DNA from: Comamonadaceae bacterium 2FH
Lineage (GTDB): Bacteria > Pseudomonadota > Gammaproteobacteria > Burkholderiales > Burkholderiaceae_C
Reading direction: 5' to 3'
NCBI GenBank assembly: GCA_005503335.1
Contig: SCMQ01000008.1
Location: 92,692-156,691 of the forward strand
Length of the DNA stretch: 64,000 nt
This document shows positions 63,119 through 64,000 of the stretch, one piece after another. Each line of letters starts with the position of its first letter. Position 1 is the stretch's first letter. A program made the translations under genes and the position numbers. Under the pieces are notes generated by a model. That model saw nothing but the letters and a program-made list of their open reading frames with translations. It had not been told where the DNA came from and did not search any database.

Positions 63119-64000
63119 TCAGGGCGCTTCGATCGAGCGCAGGGTCTGGTCCAGGTAGTCGCCGTTGGACTGGGTGATGCGCGTGCGCACCGGCAGGTGG
63201 GGCGGTGCGCGGTCCAGCCACAGCTCGACCCGGATGTCGTAGGTCTTGCGCGGCTGGCGCACCAGCTTGAGCGTGTCCACCGCGCGTCCGGCCGCGCTCA
63301 GGGTTTCGGGGCCCTCGACCGTGAACTGCCAGGCTTCGGCCTCGCGCGGGCCGGCGGTCTGGAAGCTGAGCTGGGAGCCCGGCGCAAAGCGCGCCGGGTC
63401 GCCGCCCATCAGGGCGCCGAGCTGCAGCAGCAGGCTCAGGCGGTCCTGTGCGCCGGGCTGCAGCGGCGCCTCGGGTGAGTTGGCGCTGAACACGATGCGC
63501 TCGCGTGCCCGGTCGAAATGGGTGGCCTGCTCGCCGCGCCGCCGCTTGTCGGAAAAGCGGCTCGGTGCCAGCCCCTGGGGCGTGAGGCTGCCCTCGCTGC
63601 TCTGGGTGCGCGAGCCCACCAGGAAGGCGCTGACCGTCAGGCGTGCCTCGTACTTCTGGCCGTCGTGCCGCCACAGCAGCTCGGCCTGGGCGTGGTACTG
63701 CATCTGGCGCACCTCGCCGACCAGGTCGTAGACCAGGCGCGCGGCCGGGGCCACGACCGCCGGCCCGACCGTGGTCTCGGCACCGGGAGCCTCGGCCGGC
63801 GGTGCGGCGGGCGGTGCGGCGGGCGCCGGCGCTGCTGGTGCACTCTCGGCGGGGGCCGGGCTGCCGTTGCCGGCCAGGCTGTCCGTCGCTGGAGGTGCCG
63901 GCGCCGCCTGTGGCGCCGCCTCGGCCGCGGCCGGCTCGGCCGGCTCGGCCGGCGGGGGCGCTGCGCGCGCCCGCCTGGGCGGCCGGGGACGCGCCGGGGC
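63119..64000 (-). CDS. DUF3108 domain-containing protein (5' end outside the window)
   Basis: The frame is open from the right edge to the stop at 63119, giving at least 293 residues. The C-terminal 210 residues are a DUF3108-like beta-rich domain (LVYDLVGEVRQMQYHAQAELLW, then LSFQTAGPREAEAWQFTVEG). The 80 residues before it are almost only Pro, Ala and Glu, probably a periplasmic linker. A GTG at 63754 is an internal codon, not the likely start. The missing N terminus may carry a membrane anchor. Function unknown. Confidence 0.75.
   Translation of the reverse strand, partial: APARPRPPRRARAAPPPAEPAEPAAAEAAPQAAPAPPATDSLAGNGSPAPAESAPAAPAPAAPPAAPPAEAPGAETTVGPAVVAPAARLVYDLVGEVRQMQYHAQAELLWRHDGQKYEARLTVSAFLVGSRTQSSEGSLTPQGLAPSRFSDKRRRGEQATHFDRARERIVFSANSPEAPLQPGAQDRLSLLLQLGALMGGDPARFAPGSQLSFQTAGPREAEAWQFTVEGPETLSAAGRAVDTLKLVRQPRKTYDIRVELWLDRAPPHLPVRTRITQSNGDYLDQTLRSIEAP

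Overview
The window is high-GC chromosomal DNA that fits a betaproteobacterium of the order Burkholderiales, most like Comamonadaceae. The basis is the block fur|bamE-dapB-exbB-exbD-leuS-lptE-holA-proA, the proteobacterial-type gshA with gshB, ptsN-hprK, a DUF3567 gene, split pntAA/pntAB/pntB and several Bug-type solute-binding proteins. No rRNA, CRISPR array, transposase or integrase is visible. One tRNA gene, Arg(CCG), is present.

Region 1 (1-28.4 kb) is a catabolic gene cluster. It holds two paralogous type I Baeyer-Villiger monooxygenases, an HSL-type esterase, two SDR dehydrogenases, a complete branched-chain-amino-acid-type ABC importer (binding protein, LivH, LivM, LivF, LivG), a ThDP enzyme and a luciferase-like monooxygenase with its flavin reductase. 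It continues with an acyl-CoA synthetase, a cyclase-family metal hydrolase, a family III CoA-transferase, an acyl-CoA dehydrogenase, an orphan Bug protein, an FMO-like flavoprotein, an Ltp2-like thiolase with a DUF35 partner, and LysR and IclR regulators. A second, near-identical IclR gene sits in the middle. Together the genes look like uptake of a cyclic or terpenoid-like ketone or alcohol, oxygen insertion to a lactone, ring opening, CoA activation and beta-oxidation-like shortening. The substrate itself is inferred, not shown. Two promoters here share an almost identical 19-bp box at the same distance from a -10-like hexamer. Two other control regions share a second, palindromic operator-like element.

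Region 2 (28.5-31.8 kb) has tRNA-Arg(CCG), then a LysR gene divergent from a PrpF/4-oxalomesaconate-tautomerase-like gene and a second Bug protein. The divergent control region carries four 6-bp half-sites in strictly alternating orientation with 13-bp spacers.

Region 3 (31.8-57.6 kb) is housekeeping: mnmA, a TauE/SafE permease, a Nudix hydrolase, pntAA-pntAB-pntB, fadD, mtnN, corA, a patatin-like gene, hpf, ptsN, hprK, fur, bamE, dapB, exbBD, leuS, lptE, holA, proA, gshA, kup and gshB. Several of these genes have a -10-like hexamer only 6-7 nt before the start codon and no Shine-Dalgarno sequence, which suggests leaderless mRNAs.

Region 4 (57.65-60.0 kb) is clearly AT-richer and contains small ORFs of unknown function and a DUF1801 gene. 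Two sequences in it fold as integron attC sites (58741-58809 and 59408-59485), so this looks like a small gene-cassette cluster without an integrase. A long inverted repeat closes it.

Region 5 (60.1-64.0 kb) returns to high GC, all on the minus strand: a class II glutamine amidotransferase, a 14-TM-type MFS exporter, a small CWC cysteine-rich protein, a DUF3567 protein and a DUF3108 protein that runs off the window.
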